DNA of 64,000 nt. It comes from Macrococcoides bohemicum. GTDB lineage: Bacteria; Bacillota; Bacilli; Staphylococcales; Staphylococcaceae. The position numbers and the translations under genes were made by a program. Under the pieces are notes generated by a model. The model was given only the letters and a program-made list of their open reading frames with translations. It searched no databases and was not told the origin of the DNA. Location: assembly GCF_042658685.1 (NCBI RefSeq), contig NZ_JBHSQY010000031.1; one strand, written 5' to 3'. The number at the start of each line of letters is the position of its first letter. The stretch's first letter is position 1. Shown one piece after another: positions 26,401 to 32,610 of the stretch.

Positions 26401-27082
26401 GTGGTGATGCTGGTGGTAAATCGGCATACCAATCGTAGAATGATAACATTTCTCCACCAAGTAATGAGATGAAACGTGCCCCACCTGCGTAACTAATCAT
26501 ACTCATTGCTGGAATCGGCGTAAAACCTGCGATACGGTCTGGACCATATTTCTTGATTGTGTAAATAAGTTGAGATGCGATCAGTTGCGTCACTTCTCTC
26601 CAATTGACACGGACATGTCCGCCCATACCACGTGCCTGCTTATAGCTACGTGCTTTTTCCGGATCTTCAACGATTGATTGCCAAGCACGAACAGGGTCTC
26701 CGTGTTCTTCTAAAGCTTGTTGCCAAAGGCGCCATAATACACCACGTACATATGGAAACTTAATACGTAATGGTGAATATTCGTACCATGAGAATGATGC
26801 GCCACGCGGACAACCACGTGGTTCAAATTCAGGCATATCAGGACCACATGAAGGATAATCAATTTGTTGATTTTCCCATGTGATAATGCCGTTTTTCACA
26901 AACACTTTCCATGAACATGATCCTGTACAGTTTACCCCGTGTGTCGTACGTACTACCTTATCGTGGCTCCAGCGTTGTCTATACATTTTCTCCCATTCAC
27001 GACTCTTCTCTTCTAAAACTGACCAATTGCCATTAAATCTTTCTGTAGGTTTAAAAAAACGTAATCCCGTACCAATTGCCAT
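23408..27082 (-). CDS. narG: Respiratory nitrate reductase alpha (molybdenum) subunit
   Basis: A 1224-residue bis-MGD molybdoenzyme, matching the S. aureus NarG size. The FS0 [4Fe-4S] cluster ligands are His48, Cys52, Cys56 and Cys91 (HGVNCTGSC, RGCPRG). The molybdenum-ligand aspartate lies in the FYDWYADLPPASP block around residue 217-221. It reduces nitrate to nitrite on the cytoplasmic face. It heads narGHJI-nreABC-hemerythrin. Upstream lie a Rex-type palindrome and two NreC-type boxes, fitting repression by low NADH and activation without oxygen when nitrate is present. No nirBD nitrite reductase genes occur in the window. Confidence 0.97.
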   Translation of the reverse strand: MAIGTGLRFFKPTERFNGNWSVLEEKSREWEKMYRQRWSHDKVVRTTHGVNCTGSCSWKVFVKNGIITWENQQIDYPSCGPDMPEFEPRGCPRGASFSWYEYSPLRIKFPYVRGVLWRLWQQALEEHGDPVRAWQSIVEDPEKARSYKQARGMGGHVRVNWREVTQLIASQLIYTIKKYGPDRIAGFTPIPAMSMISYAGGARFISLLGGEMLSFYDWYADLPPASPQIWGEQTDVPESSDWYNAGYIIMWGSNVPLTRTPDAHFMTEVRYKGTKVVSVAPDYAENVKFADNWLAPNPGTDAALAQAMTHVILDEFYEQRQEPMFINYAKQYTDMPFLIMLDEHENTLKAGRFLRSSDLGDTSEHSEWKPVVFDDISKQIVVPNGTMGQRWEKDVKWNIKLETADGTKIDPSMTIKDDEHEVVEIVFPFFDNAGNGTFKRPIAAKKVTLANGETKYVATIYDLMLSQYGVNRFNTDLEAKGYEDETSIYTPAWQLKVAGVKPSVVVQIAREFAQNAIDTGGRSMIIMGAGINHWFNSDTIYRSVLNLVTLCATQGVNGGGWAHYVGQEKCRPIEGWSTIAFAKDWSAPPRLQNATSWFYFATDQWKYEEAGVDTLTSPLAENVKFTHPADYNVLAARLGWLPSYPQFDKNSLLFGEDARDAGNFTNEEVLKRAVESVKSRETKFAVEDPDAKQNHPKTLFVWRSNLISSSAKGQEYFMKHLLGTKHGLLAEPNEREKPEEITWREDTEGKLDLLVALDFRMTTTPLYADVVLPAATWYEKHDLSSTDMHPFVHPFNPAVDPLWESRSDWDIYKSIAKTFSEMSQRHLPGTFKDVVTAPLAHDSQQEISTPMGIVKDWTKGEVEPIPGKTMPGFAVVDRTYTDVYDKYVSVGPLLENGKVGAHGVAFSVKEQYDELRSMVGTYEDDTVKNGKPRIDTAKRVADVILNVSSATNGQVSQKSYADLEEQTGMTLKDISAERAAEKITFANITAQPREVIPTAVFPGSNKLGRRYSPFTTNIERLVPFRTLTGRQSYYIDHEVFQQLGEALPVYKPTLPPMVFGTKDKQIKGGVDSLVLRYLTPHGKWNIHSTYQDNLHMLTLFRGGPTVWINNEDAASHEIYDNDWLEVYNRNGLVTARAVVSHRMPRGTMFMYHAQDKHIQTPGSEITDTRGGSHNAPTRIHLKPTQLVGGYAQISYGFNYYGPIGNQRDVYVAVRKMKEVDWLED

Positions 27083-27125
27083 TCATAACACTCCTTTAAT
27101 TGCAGTTTTGCCCTCTTACCATAGA

Positions 27126-27143
27126 TTATGAAACGTTTCACAA
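27126..27143. promoter_or_regulatory. Rex operator upstream of narG
   Basis: TTATGAAACGTTTCACAA matches the Rex consensus TTGTGAAWWWWTTCACAA in 13 of 14 arm positions, centred on a 12-base perfect palindrome, 44 bases ahead of the narG start. S. aureus Rex is known to control nar genes. Confidence 0.7.
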
Positions 27144-27153
27144 ACGATTACTA

Positions 27154-27188
27154 TTGGGGATTTCCCTAAGCATGTAGGGTAATCCCTA
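27154..27188. promoter_or_regulatory. Two NreC-box-like palindromes upstream of narG
   Basis: TTGGGGATTTCCCTA (27154-27168) and TAGGGTAATCCCTA (27175-27188) are spaced 21 bases start to start. The first shares 14 bases with the narT box; the second is a perfect TAGGG-N4-CCCTA. They lie upstream of the Rex box, as activator sites usually do. Confidence 0.65.
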
Positions 27189-27271
27189 AAACAAACAATT
27201 GTAGAAGCAAGTCAATTACAACATATAATTTTTAAATCTACTGTAATATAATATATATAGGAGTTGATTGA

Positions 27272-28063
27272 ATGAGTCATGAAGTATATCAACATAAAAA
27301 AATGATGAAATATATAGATGGTAAATTTATAAACGTTGAGGATACAATTGCGAATGAATTTCCATTGACGTTATATGTGAATAAAGAAGAATTCGCTACA
27401 ATTGTATGTACACCGAAATATTTAAGAGAACTTACGATGGGTTTCCTAGCATCTGAAGGTGTTATCAGAAAACATAGTGACATAAAAAATTTTCATCTTG
27501 ATGATTCTAAAGGATTATGTCATATCGAATTAGCGAATGAAGTGGATACAACACAAGGTCAGTTTACAAAACGCATGATTAGTTCTTGCTGTGGTAAAAG
27601 TCGCCAATTTTATTTTGTCAATGATATGAAAACGTCAAAAGTTGCTACGACAACACGTTCAATCAAACCTGATGAAATTTTTCATTTGATGCATACGATG
27701 CAAAGTCAAAGTACAGATTTTAAAGTGACTGGCGGTCTGCACAATGCTGCACTCAGTGATGGACAAGATTTCTACTTACACCGCAATGATATCGGTCGCC
27801 ATAATGCACTCGACAAACTGTACGGACACTGTATATTAAATAACATCTCAATTAAAGATAAAATACTCATCTTTTCTGGCAGAATATCTTCAGAAATTTT
27901 AATAAAAGCTTCTAAAATTGGGGTCGGTATAATATTAAGTAAATCTGCACCAACCGATTTAGCAATAGGACTTGCAGAAGACTTAAATATTACTGCTGTA
28001 GGTTTTGTACGAAATGATACATTTAATGTTTACAGTCATCCCGAAAGAATAATAACTGACTAA
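27272..28063 (+). CDS. fdhD: Formate dehydrogenase accessory sulfurtransferase FdhD
   Basis: This FdhD has 263 residues and the sulfur-transfer cysteine pair in SSCCGKS, followed by the conserved GGLHNAALSDG, HRNDIGRHNALDKL and IFSGRISSEILIKA blocks. It passes sulfur from a cysteine desulfurase to the molybdenum cofactor of formate dehydrogenase. No formate dehydrogenase gene is in the window. The gene is divergent from narG and preceded by TAGGAGT. In S. aureus fdhD also sits beside the molybdenum genes. Confidence 0.94.
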   Translation: MSHEVYQHKKMMKYIDGKFINVEDTIANEFPLTLYVNKEEFATIVCTPKYLRELTMGFLASEGVIRKHSDIKNFHLDDSKGLCHIELANEVDTTQGQFTKRMISSCCGKSRQFYFVNDMKTSKVATTTRSIKPDEIFHLMHTMQSQSTDFKVTGGLHNAALSDGQDFYLHRNDIGRHNALDKLYGHCILNNISIKDKILIFSGRISSEILIKASKIGVGIILSKSAPTDLAIGLAEDLNITAVGFVRNDTFNVYSHPERIITD

Positions 28064-28068
28064 ATGAA

Positions 28069-28104
28069 AAAGTAGAGGACCTAATGGTTAAATCCTCTAC
28101 TTTA
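28069..28104. terminator. Bidirectional terminator after fdhD
   Basis: Arms AAAGTAGAGGA (28069-28079) and TCCTCTACTTT (28093-28103) lie between convergent fdhD and the unknown gene ending at 28102, whose stop codon is in the stem. Confidence 0.85.
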
Positions 28105-28389
28105 TTTTAATTGAATGGTACCAGCTAACTTTAGCTGTCTACCATATGTCACTTTATATTCAATCATGTCGTTTGCCTGAAATAGATCGAGGAATAGTCG
28201 TTCGTCTACGAACACCTCATTTTTGAACGTTGCCTGGTTAGAAATCACTTCTGGAACATTGAGTAATGTTATTACTTTATGCATCACTAAATTGCCAGGT
28301 ACTTTCTTTTCTATTAATGTAACATCAGAATCTTCAGCAACTGCATCTCGGTATTGTTTTAATTCATCCAATGTGATTTGAAACTGCAT
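28102..28389 (-). CDS. Protein of unknown function (95 residues)
   Basis: I do not recognise this family. The 95-residue product is soluble with mixed helix and strand character and no signal peptide, membrane segment or metal motif; there is one methionine-lysine-histidine stretch (VMHKVITLL) but no cysteine. The frame is open to 28404, but the ATG at 28389 sits four bases after GAGGTG. It overlaps the end of the upstream unknown gene by 26 bases, so the two are one operon. A Fur-like box lies upstream of the pair. Confidence 0.65.
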   Translation of the reverse strand: MQFQITLDELKQYRDAVAEDSDVTLIEKKVPGNLVMHKVITLLNVPEVISNQATFKNEVFVDERLFLDLFQANDMIEYKVTYGRQLKLAGTIQLK

Positions 28390-28717
28390 GAGACACCTCT
28401 TCAATGTAAGTTGATATTACCGTTGCTTTCAGTACATCGTCATAATAATAATTTAATTCATATGTATATTGATTCACGTGTTTAATCGTTCTTTGATCTA
28501 TCAGCTTAATTTTTACCTCATACATTTTTTCTACTTCTAGTTGGTTTTGTGTAATCAATTGTTTAATATGCTGACAACTTTTTCTTTCCTGATGGAATCT
28601 TGAAACATACCATGGCTTTATCAATAACACATCAGGTACTCTAAAATCTTTTCCATTCATTAATTCCACATCTTTACGAGAAAAGCGCGTTGCTATCGTT
28701 TCCAATTTATTTCCCAC
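28364..28717 (-). CDS. Protein of unknown function, first gene of a two-gene operon
   Basis: A 117-residue soluble protein of unrecognised family, with charged helices and a YTYELNYYYDDVLKATVIS strand-like segment; Cys48 is the only cysteine. The GTG start at 28717 has only a weak GAGAG upstream; a TTG four codons later is an alternative. It overlaps the next gene by 26 bases. A Fur-like palindrome lies 44-62 bases ahead, so an iron-linked role is possible but not shown by the protein itself. Confidence 0.6.
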   Translation of the reverse strand: MGNKLETIATRFSRKDVELMNGKDFRVPDVLLIKPWYVSRFHQERKSCQHIKQLITQNQLEVEKMYEVKIKLIDQRTIKHVNQYTYELNYYYDDVLKATVISTYIEEVSHAVSNHIG

Positions 28718-28760
28718 TCTCTTATATATATTTCTTAAATCATAGGAAAAACGTAAATAT

Positions 28761-28779
28761 GTATATGATTATCATCATA
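28761..28779. promoter_or_regulatory. Fur-like box upstream of the unknown two-gene operon
   Basis: The 19-mer from 28761 matches the classic Fur box at 14 of 19 positions, including an unbroken TGATTATCAT core. It lies 44 bases ahead of the GTG at 28717. A second, better-placed Fur box precedes the siderophore lipoprotein gene. Confidence 0.45.
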
Positions 28780-28820
28780 TTAACATGTATAATGTAATAT
28801 TTCCTTTTCTATACAAGAAA

Positions 28821-28856
28821 AAAAGTTTACGCATATTAATTTATGCGTAAACTTTT
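28821..28856. terminator. Terminator of bioY
   Basis: Arms AAAAGTTTACGCATA (28821-28835) and TATGCGTAAACTTTT (28842-28856) form a 15-bp stem. The bioY stop codon lies in the loop. Confidence 0.85.
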
Positions 28857-29387
28857 TTGAATAGATGGGTTATTACGTAATTTTACAGCAAGTATTGCTG
28901 CAATCAGTGCTTTTATACAATCACCAGGAATAAATACCATCACTGATTTAAGCGCAGTGAATAAATCCTGCTTTAAATTAAATGCCATAAACGTACCACC
29001 AATTAAATTACATAAAAATGCACCAATTAATGCATTAATCAGAAACACTTGCCACACTTTTGGAGACTTCATACGTTCAACAATTAATCCGATTAAAAAC
29101 GCAATGAGTGTGAATGAAAGAATATAACCTCCAGTCGGACCAAAAAATAAAGCAAAACCACCACGTCCACCTGACAATACTGGTAGTCCAATAGCTACTA
29201 AGATTGTAAAGATAAGAACAGATAACCCTCCTAATCGACTACCCAGTAAACAACCCGCTAAAATAAAACCTAAATTCTGAAATGTGAATGGTACCGGGAT
29301 ACCTGGAATATTTATTGGCGGTAATAAACCTAACACAGCAATTAATGCAGTAAACATGCCGACAATGACCAAATCTTTTGTTTTCAT
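28836..29387 (-). CDS. bioY: Biotin transporter BioY (ECF substrate-binding subunit)
   Basis: A 183-residue membrane protein with about six helices and the BioY hallmarks GLLPPINIPGIPVPFTFQN near the N-terminus and GGRGGFALFFGPTGGYILSF in the middle. It binds biotin and works with the shared energy-coupling module EcfAA'T, whose genes are not here. No biotin synthesis genes are nearby. A BirA-type operator 43 bases upstream suggests biotin-responsive repression. Confidence 0.95.
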   Translation of the reverse strand: MKTKDLVIVGMFTALIAVLGLLPPINIPGIPVPFTFQNLGFILAGCLLGSRLGGLSVLIFTILVAIGLPVLSGGRGGFALFFGPTGGYILSFTLIAFLIGLIVERMKSPKVWQVFLINALIGAFLCNLIGGTFMAFNLKQDLFTALKSVMVFIPGDCIKALIAAILAVKLRNNPSIQKSLRIN

Positions 29388-29429
29388 AATCTTCCTCTTT
29401 TCTGACAGAATAATCTTATTATAGCAATA

Positions 29430-29460
29430 GTGTTAACCTAAATAAATATTAAGTTTACAA
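29430..29460. promoter_or_regulatory. BirA operator-like palindrome upstream of bioY
   Basis: GTGTTAACC (29430-29438) and AGTTTACAA (29452-29460), separated by 13 bases, match TTGTTAACC-N13-GGTTAACAA, the Bacillus subtilis BirA operator as I recall it, at 15 of 18 arm positions. Placement directly ahead of bioY supports it. Confidence 0.6.
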
Positions 29461-29473
29461 TCGTATTTAAAAA

Positions 29474-29497
29474 AAGCTGAGACATTAGTCTCAGCTT
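29474..29497 (-). terminator. Terminator of the siderophore-binding lipoprotein gene
   Basis: Arms AAGCTGAGAC (29474-29483) and GTCTCAGCTT (29488-29497) with a minus-strand T-run, eight bases after the stop. Confidence 0.88.
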
Positions 29498-29505
29498 GAA
29501 GTAAT

Positions 29506-30435
29506 TTATTTTTCTAATTTTAATAATGCTTCTTTTAATACTTTTCTTTGGTGCTCTAAAGAAATAGGATCATTAAACCAGAAATCTTCAGCATCATATT
29601 GTACTACTTTATTATTTTTAACAGCATTCATATTTTTCCATACTTTAGACTCAGTTACTGTATTTGAAATTTTGCCTGTATCACTAGATATAAGGACGAT
29701 ATCTCCTGCGTAATCGCCTAAACTTTCAGCAGAAACTTTTTTCCAGCCTGTAGGTTTAACATCTTTCGTAATTTTATCCTGCATGTTTAAATCAAAAGCC
29801 TGATAGATAATTTCTGATCCACGCCCCCAGTTATCTCCATAAACGTAAATTTCTTTTTGGAAGAACTGGAAGATAGAATACGTTTTATCGTCTCCTAAAT
29901 GTTTCTTAATCTCTTCACCATCTTTTTTCGTTTCTTTTTTCCATTGATCCACAAAAACTTTTGCTTCTTTTTCTTTACCGACAATTTTACCTAATAATTC
30001 ATGCACATCTAGATAGCCATGCTTAGTATATGTAAAAGGAATTGTTGGTGCGATTTTAGCATATTTTGAATTATCTTTATCTGTATCGAACGTTAAGATT
30101 AAGTCTGGTTTCAATTTAATAATTTTTTCGATTTCACCAGGGTTTAATTTTTCTACACCTTTTAATTTAGGTTTTAAAATATCTGATTGGAATGCATATT
30201 GATCAGCACCTACTGGTTTAACGCCTAAATCTAATAAATTTCCGACATAACTTGCGCCCATCACTACGATTCGTTTCGGTTCTTTCGGAATCTTGATTGT
30301 CTTACCATTATCTAACTTAAAATCTACCATTTCTGCTTTCCCTGAAGTATCTTTTGTTTCTTTTTTATCACTCGTACCACCACATGCCGCAAGAATCATT
30401 ATGCATGCGATTAATAACGCTACTATCTTTTTCAT
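29506..30435 (-). CDS. Iron-siderophore ABC transporter substrate-binding lipoprotein
   Basis: A 309-residue lipoprotein. The signal peptide ends in the lipobox ILAAC with Cys18 as the lipidated residue. The body has the FhuD/FeuA-type two-lobed pattern: PKRIVVMGASYVGNLLDLGVKPVG, EKIIKLKPDLILTFD and DYAGDIVLISSD. It would capture a ferric siderophore outside the membrane. No permease or ATPase gene is adjacent, so it must share a transporter encoded elsewhere. A Fur box lies directly upstream. The ligand (hydroxamate or catecholate) cannot be told from sequence. Confidence 0.88.
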   Translation of the reverse strand: MKKIVALLIACIMILAACGGTSDKKETKDTSGKAEMVDFKLDNGKTIKIPKEPKRIVVMGASYVGNLLDLGVKPVGADQYAFQSDILKPKLKGVEKLNPGEIEKIIKLKPDLILTFDTDKDNSKYAKIAPTIPFTYTKHGYLDVHELLGKIVGKEKEAKVFVDQWKKETKKDGEEIKKHLGDDKTYSIFQFFQKEIYVYGDNWGRGSEIIYQAFDLNMQDKITKDVKPTGWKKVSAESLGDYAGDIVLISSDTGKISNTVTESKVWKNMNAVKNNKVVQYDAEDFWFNDPISLEHQRKVLKEALLKLEK

Positions 30436-30453
30436 CTTTCCGTCCTCCTAATT

Positions 30454-30472
30454 GAGATTGATTATCAATACC
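30454..30472. promoter_or_regulatory. Fur box upstream of the siderophore lipoprotein gene
   Basis: GAGATTGATTATCAATACC matches the 19-base Fur consensus at 15 positions and lies 19 bases ahead of the start, next to the AGGAGG ribosome-binding site. Confidence 0.75.
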
Positions 30473-30544
30473 ATTTAATTATAAATGGTTTCAGAAATTA
30501 ATCAAATGTTATTTTTAAATTAAAATATATCAATTTTACACAAA

Positions 30545-30576
30545 AAGCATAGACTTGGATGTCCAAGTCTATGCTT
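30545..30576. terminator. Terminator overlapping the end of the acyl-CoA dehydrogenase gene
   Basis: Fifteen-base arms AAGCATAGACTTGGA (30545-30559) and TCCAAGTCTATGCTT (30562-30576). The stop codon at 30569-30571 is inside the stem. Confidence 0.85.
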
Positions 30577-31720
30577 CACGCAATATTTTATTTACTATCA
30601 TTCTTTCTACAGCATCATCCATCGGTGGATTATGAAGACCTGCACGCATTGAACGGTATAAGCGTTCCATCACACGCGATTGCTCTAAGCTTTTCGCACC
30701 AAAAATGCGCATACTTAAATCGATTACTTGTAAGCCATTATTGACAACCGTGTATTTTGCGAGACCAAATGTTTCCCCTAAATCGTTCGTCTTACCTGCC
30801 CTATGCATATCACATGCATGATAGATAAAGTGACGTGATTGCATATTTAATATTTCCATTTTCGCTATTTTATCTTGAATATGTGGAATCTCAGAAATAG
30901 GCGTATCGATAGAATTGGGTTGATAGTGTTTGCTGAAGTTTACCGCTTCATCTACAGCCCGCTCTGCCATACCGAGATAAATGGCAGGGATATGCAATAA
31001 CCATGCATTTGGTCGACGTTCACGATTTACTTCCAGTAAATATTTTTTTGGTATCGTAACATTATTAAAGATAATATCGTGACTCGCTGTCGCACGCATG
31101 CCTACCATATCCCATGTATCCACAATTTCAATACCTTCTAAATGACTCGGTACATAATAAAAGCACATCGCTTTAAGTTCAGGATCAAAGGCACCTACAA
31201 TAAAGTGTGTAAGTCGCTCACTCATAGAGGCGAATGTTTTCGTACCGTTAATCACGTATTTATCATCGATGAGTTGCGCATTCGTACTTGGTTTACCACC
31301 TCTTGTCGGGCTGCCCATCTCACTTTCTGACACAATGCGATTCATTATGGCACCATTATGAATCGCATCAATAAATTCATTCATCATTGCTTCAGACCAT
31401 AAATCACCTTCAAACACTTCACCTACAATACCAAGATGCCATCCAATTGATAATGCTGTCGATTCATCGAGTTGAGCGAGTTGTCCCTGTATATAAATCA
31501 ATGCTTTTATATCAGCTCCCATACCGCCATGTTCTGCCGGAAGCGTTAACTTGTGATAATCGTGTGCTATGAGCCAGTCTATCAATTTATGATTGAGCTC
31601 AGCATTAAAATCTGCATCTCGTGCACTCTTCTCAATCCATTCTCTATTCTGACGAAATAAATCACGCCATTTTCTTTCTAAATCTGTCTCTAAAAACAAT
31701 GCTTCTTCCACTTCTCTCAC
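30569..31720 (-). CDS. Acyl-CoA dehydrogenase family flavoprotein
   Basis: A 383-residue protein of the usual family length. The fold is visible as an N-terminal helical domain (LPAEHGGMGADIKAL), a middle beta domain (VISESEMGSPT-like VSESEMGSPTRGG, and VINGTKTFAS), and a C-terminal helical domain (RIFGAKSLEQSRVMERLYR). It would bind FAD and oxidise an acyl-CoA or a related thioester. The usual catalytic glutamate position near IMERLYRSMR is not obvious, so the reaction is uncertain. The start lies one base after the stop of the C39-like gene, so translation is coupled. Other beta-oxidation genes are absent. Confidence 0.82.
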   Translation of the reverse strand: MREVEEALFLETDLERKWRDLFRQNREWIEKSARDADFNAELNHKLIDWLIAHDYHKLTLPAEHGGMGADIKALIYIQGQLAQLDESTALSIGWHLGIVGEVFEGDLWSEAMMNEFIDAIHNGAIMNRIVSESEMGSPTRGGKPSTNAQLIDDKYVINGTKTFASMSERLTHFIVGAFDPELKAMCFYYVPSHLEGIEIVDTWDMVGMRATASHDIIFNNVTIPKKYLLEVNRERRPNAWLLHIPAIYLGMAERAVDEAVNFSKHYQPNSIDTPISEIPHIQDKIAKMEILNMQSRHFIYHACDMHRAGKTNDLGETFGLAKYTVVNNGLQVIDLSMRIFGAKSLEQSRVMERLYRSMRAGLHNPPMDDAVERMIVNKILREA

Positions 31721-31721
31721 C

Positions 31722-32396
31722 TCAAATAATAATACTCATTCGTCCTGCATTCTCGTATCTTTTCTCTAATGTCTTTCTTTTCACTTTTATTAATTGTTGC
31801 TTCATCGGAAAAAGTGCAGGAAGTTTAATCAATCCAAATTTTGCCCATAGTGGATCTATCATATAATAGAATTTATCATCCATACCTACAAGTAACGTAA
31901 TATGTATGTTCGATACAAATTCAAGTTTTCGTCCTTCAACTTTAAATTCTCTCAAAATGGGCTCAACTTTAAAATGTGTTGCATATAATACGACAGAGTG
32001 ATTATTCAAAATTGCTTGTTCTAATTCTGCCATTGATTTTCCAGTACTATCTTGCGCCGTATAATAAGGTTTTAAATAATCAACCATCACGTTCGGAAAT
32101 ACAGTTTGATGCCGGTCCGTTTTGATGATGCGTTTCGGTCCGACATAGCCTTTAAAAGGGTTTGTTTTATGTTTCGGAATTTCAGCTAATATCTTTCTTA
32201 CAGATAATTTAACACCTTTGTATCTTAATCCCATCGACACTGCTACTGCTTCACACCCTAAAAGATAAAAATGCGGAAACCATTGTGTCTTTGGTTTAAT
32301 GTTTAGTATTAATCTATTCAATATCATCGCCGCCTGTCTCTTCTTACCTGTAATTAAATAGCAAATTCCATGAATAATCAAATATATTGTCCACAC
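31722..32396 (-). CDS. C39-like papain-fold peptidase/acyltransferase family protein
   Basis: A 224-residue protein with a Cys-His-Asp set as in peptidase C39_2/YvpB-like proteins: Cys48 in LLGCEAVAVSMGLRYKG, His165 in NIHITLLVGMD and Asp181 in MIDPLW. The N-terminus holds one hydrophobic stretch (YLIIHGICYLI). The first start, GTG at 32396, directly abuts an upstream terminator and lacks a ribosome-binding site. The ATG at 32327 is an alternative that would drop the hydrophobic stretch. The family includes both proteases and acyl-transferases. Tight coupling to an acyl-CoA dehydrogenase gene hints at work on an acylated substrate, which is speculation. Confidence 0.68.
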   Translation of the reverse strand: MWTIYLIIHGICYLITGKKRQAAMILNRLILNIKPKTQWFPHFYLLGCEAVAVSMGLRYKGVKLSVRKILAEIPKHKTNPFKGYVGPKRIIKTDRHQTVFPNVMVDYLKPYYTAQDSTGKSMAELEQAILNNHSVVLYATHFKVEPILREFKVEGRKLEFVSNIHITLLVGMDDKFYYMIDPLWAKFGLIKLPALFPMKQQLIKVKRKTLEKRYENAGRMSIII

Positions 32397-32420
32397 AAAA
32401 AGAGAGACTTTCGTCTCTCT
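32394..32420 (-). terminator. Terminator of a short minus-strand transcript
   Basis: AGAGAGAC (32401-32408) and GTCTCTCT (32413-32420) with loop TTTC; minus-strand TTTTTGTG follows. It ends a unit of roughly 130 bases that has a GGAGGG site at 32524-32529. Confidence 0.8.
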
Positions 32421-32436
32421 AATAATGTATTAATGA

Positions 32437-32521
32437 CTATTTCAATTTTTGTACTTTTGCAATAATTCCTTTAATAAATAAAGCAGAATCATGTAGTAAT
32501 TTTAATTCTTTTTCATTTCAT
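32437..32521 (-). other. Possible small amphipathic-peptide gene or its frameshifted remnant
   Basis: Behind a strong GGAGGG (32524-32529) stand two ATGs (32521 and 32516), each of which stops within a few codons. In the third frame, open from 32517 to the TAG at 32437, the peptide reads ELKLLHDSALFIKGIIAKVQ followed by KLK. Hydrophobic residues recur every three to four positions, as in phenol-soluble-modulin-like helices. That frame lacks an in-frame start. Removing one A in the ATGAAATGAAAAA stretch would join it to the ATG at 32521. A terminator follows 17 bases after the stop. An alternative 16-codon frame starts at an ATG further in. It could also be a small RNA. Confidence 0.35.
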
Positions 32522-32558
32522 TGCCCTCCATCGCGTTATTATCATGAAACATATATAG

Positions 32559-32567
32559 TGCTATAAT
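32559..32567 (+). promoter_or_regulatory. Extended -10 promoter element upstream of modB
   Basis: TGCTATAAT is a perfect TGnTATAAT extended -10, about 45 bases before the modB start; no clear -35 is needed with such an element. Confidence 0.5.
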
Positions 32568-32610
32568 AAGCTTAAATCTTTAATCAGAATAAAAGATAAG
32601 GAGGTTAGCA

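Noticed and set aside
27129..27140. TGAAACGTTTCA read as a CcpA cre site
   Set aside because: It has 12 bases rather than the 14 of cre, and the flanks extend it to an 18-base Rex box instead.
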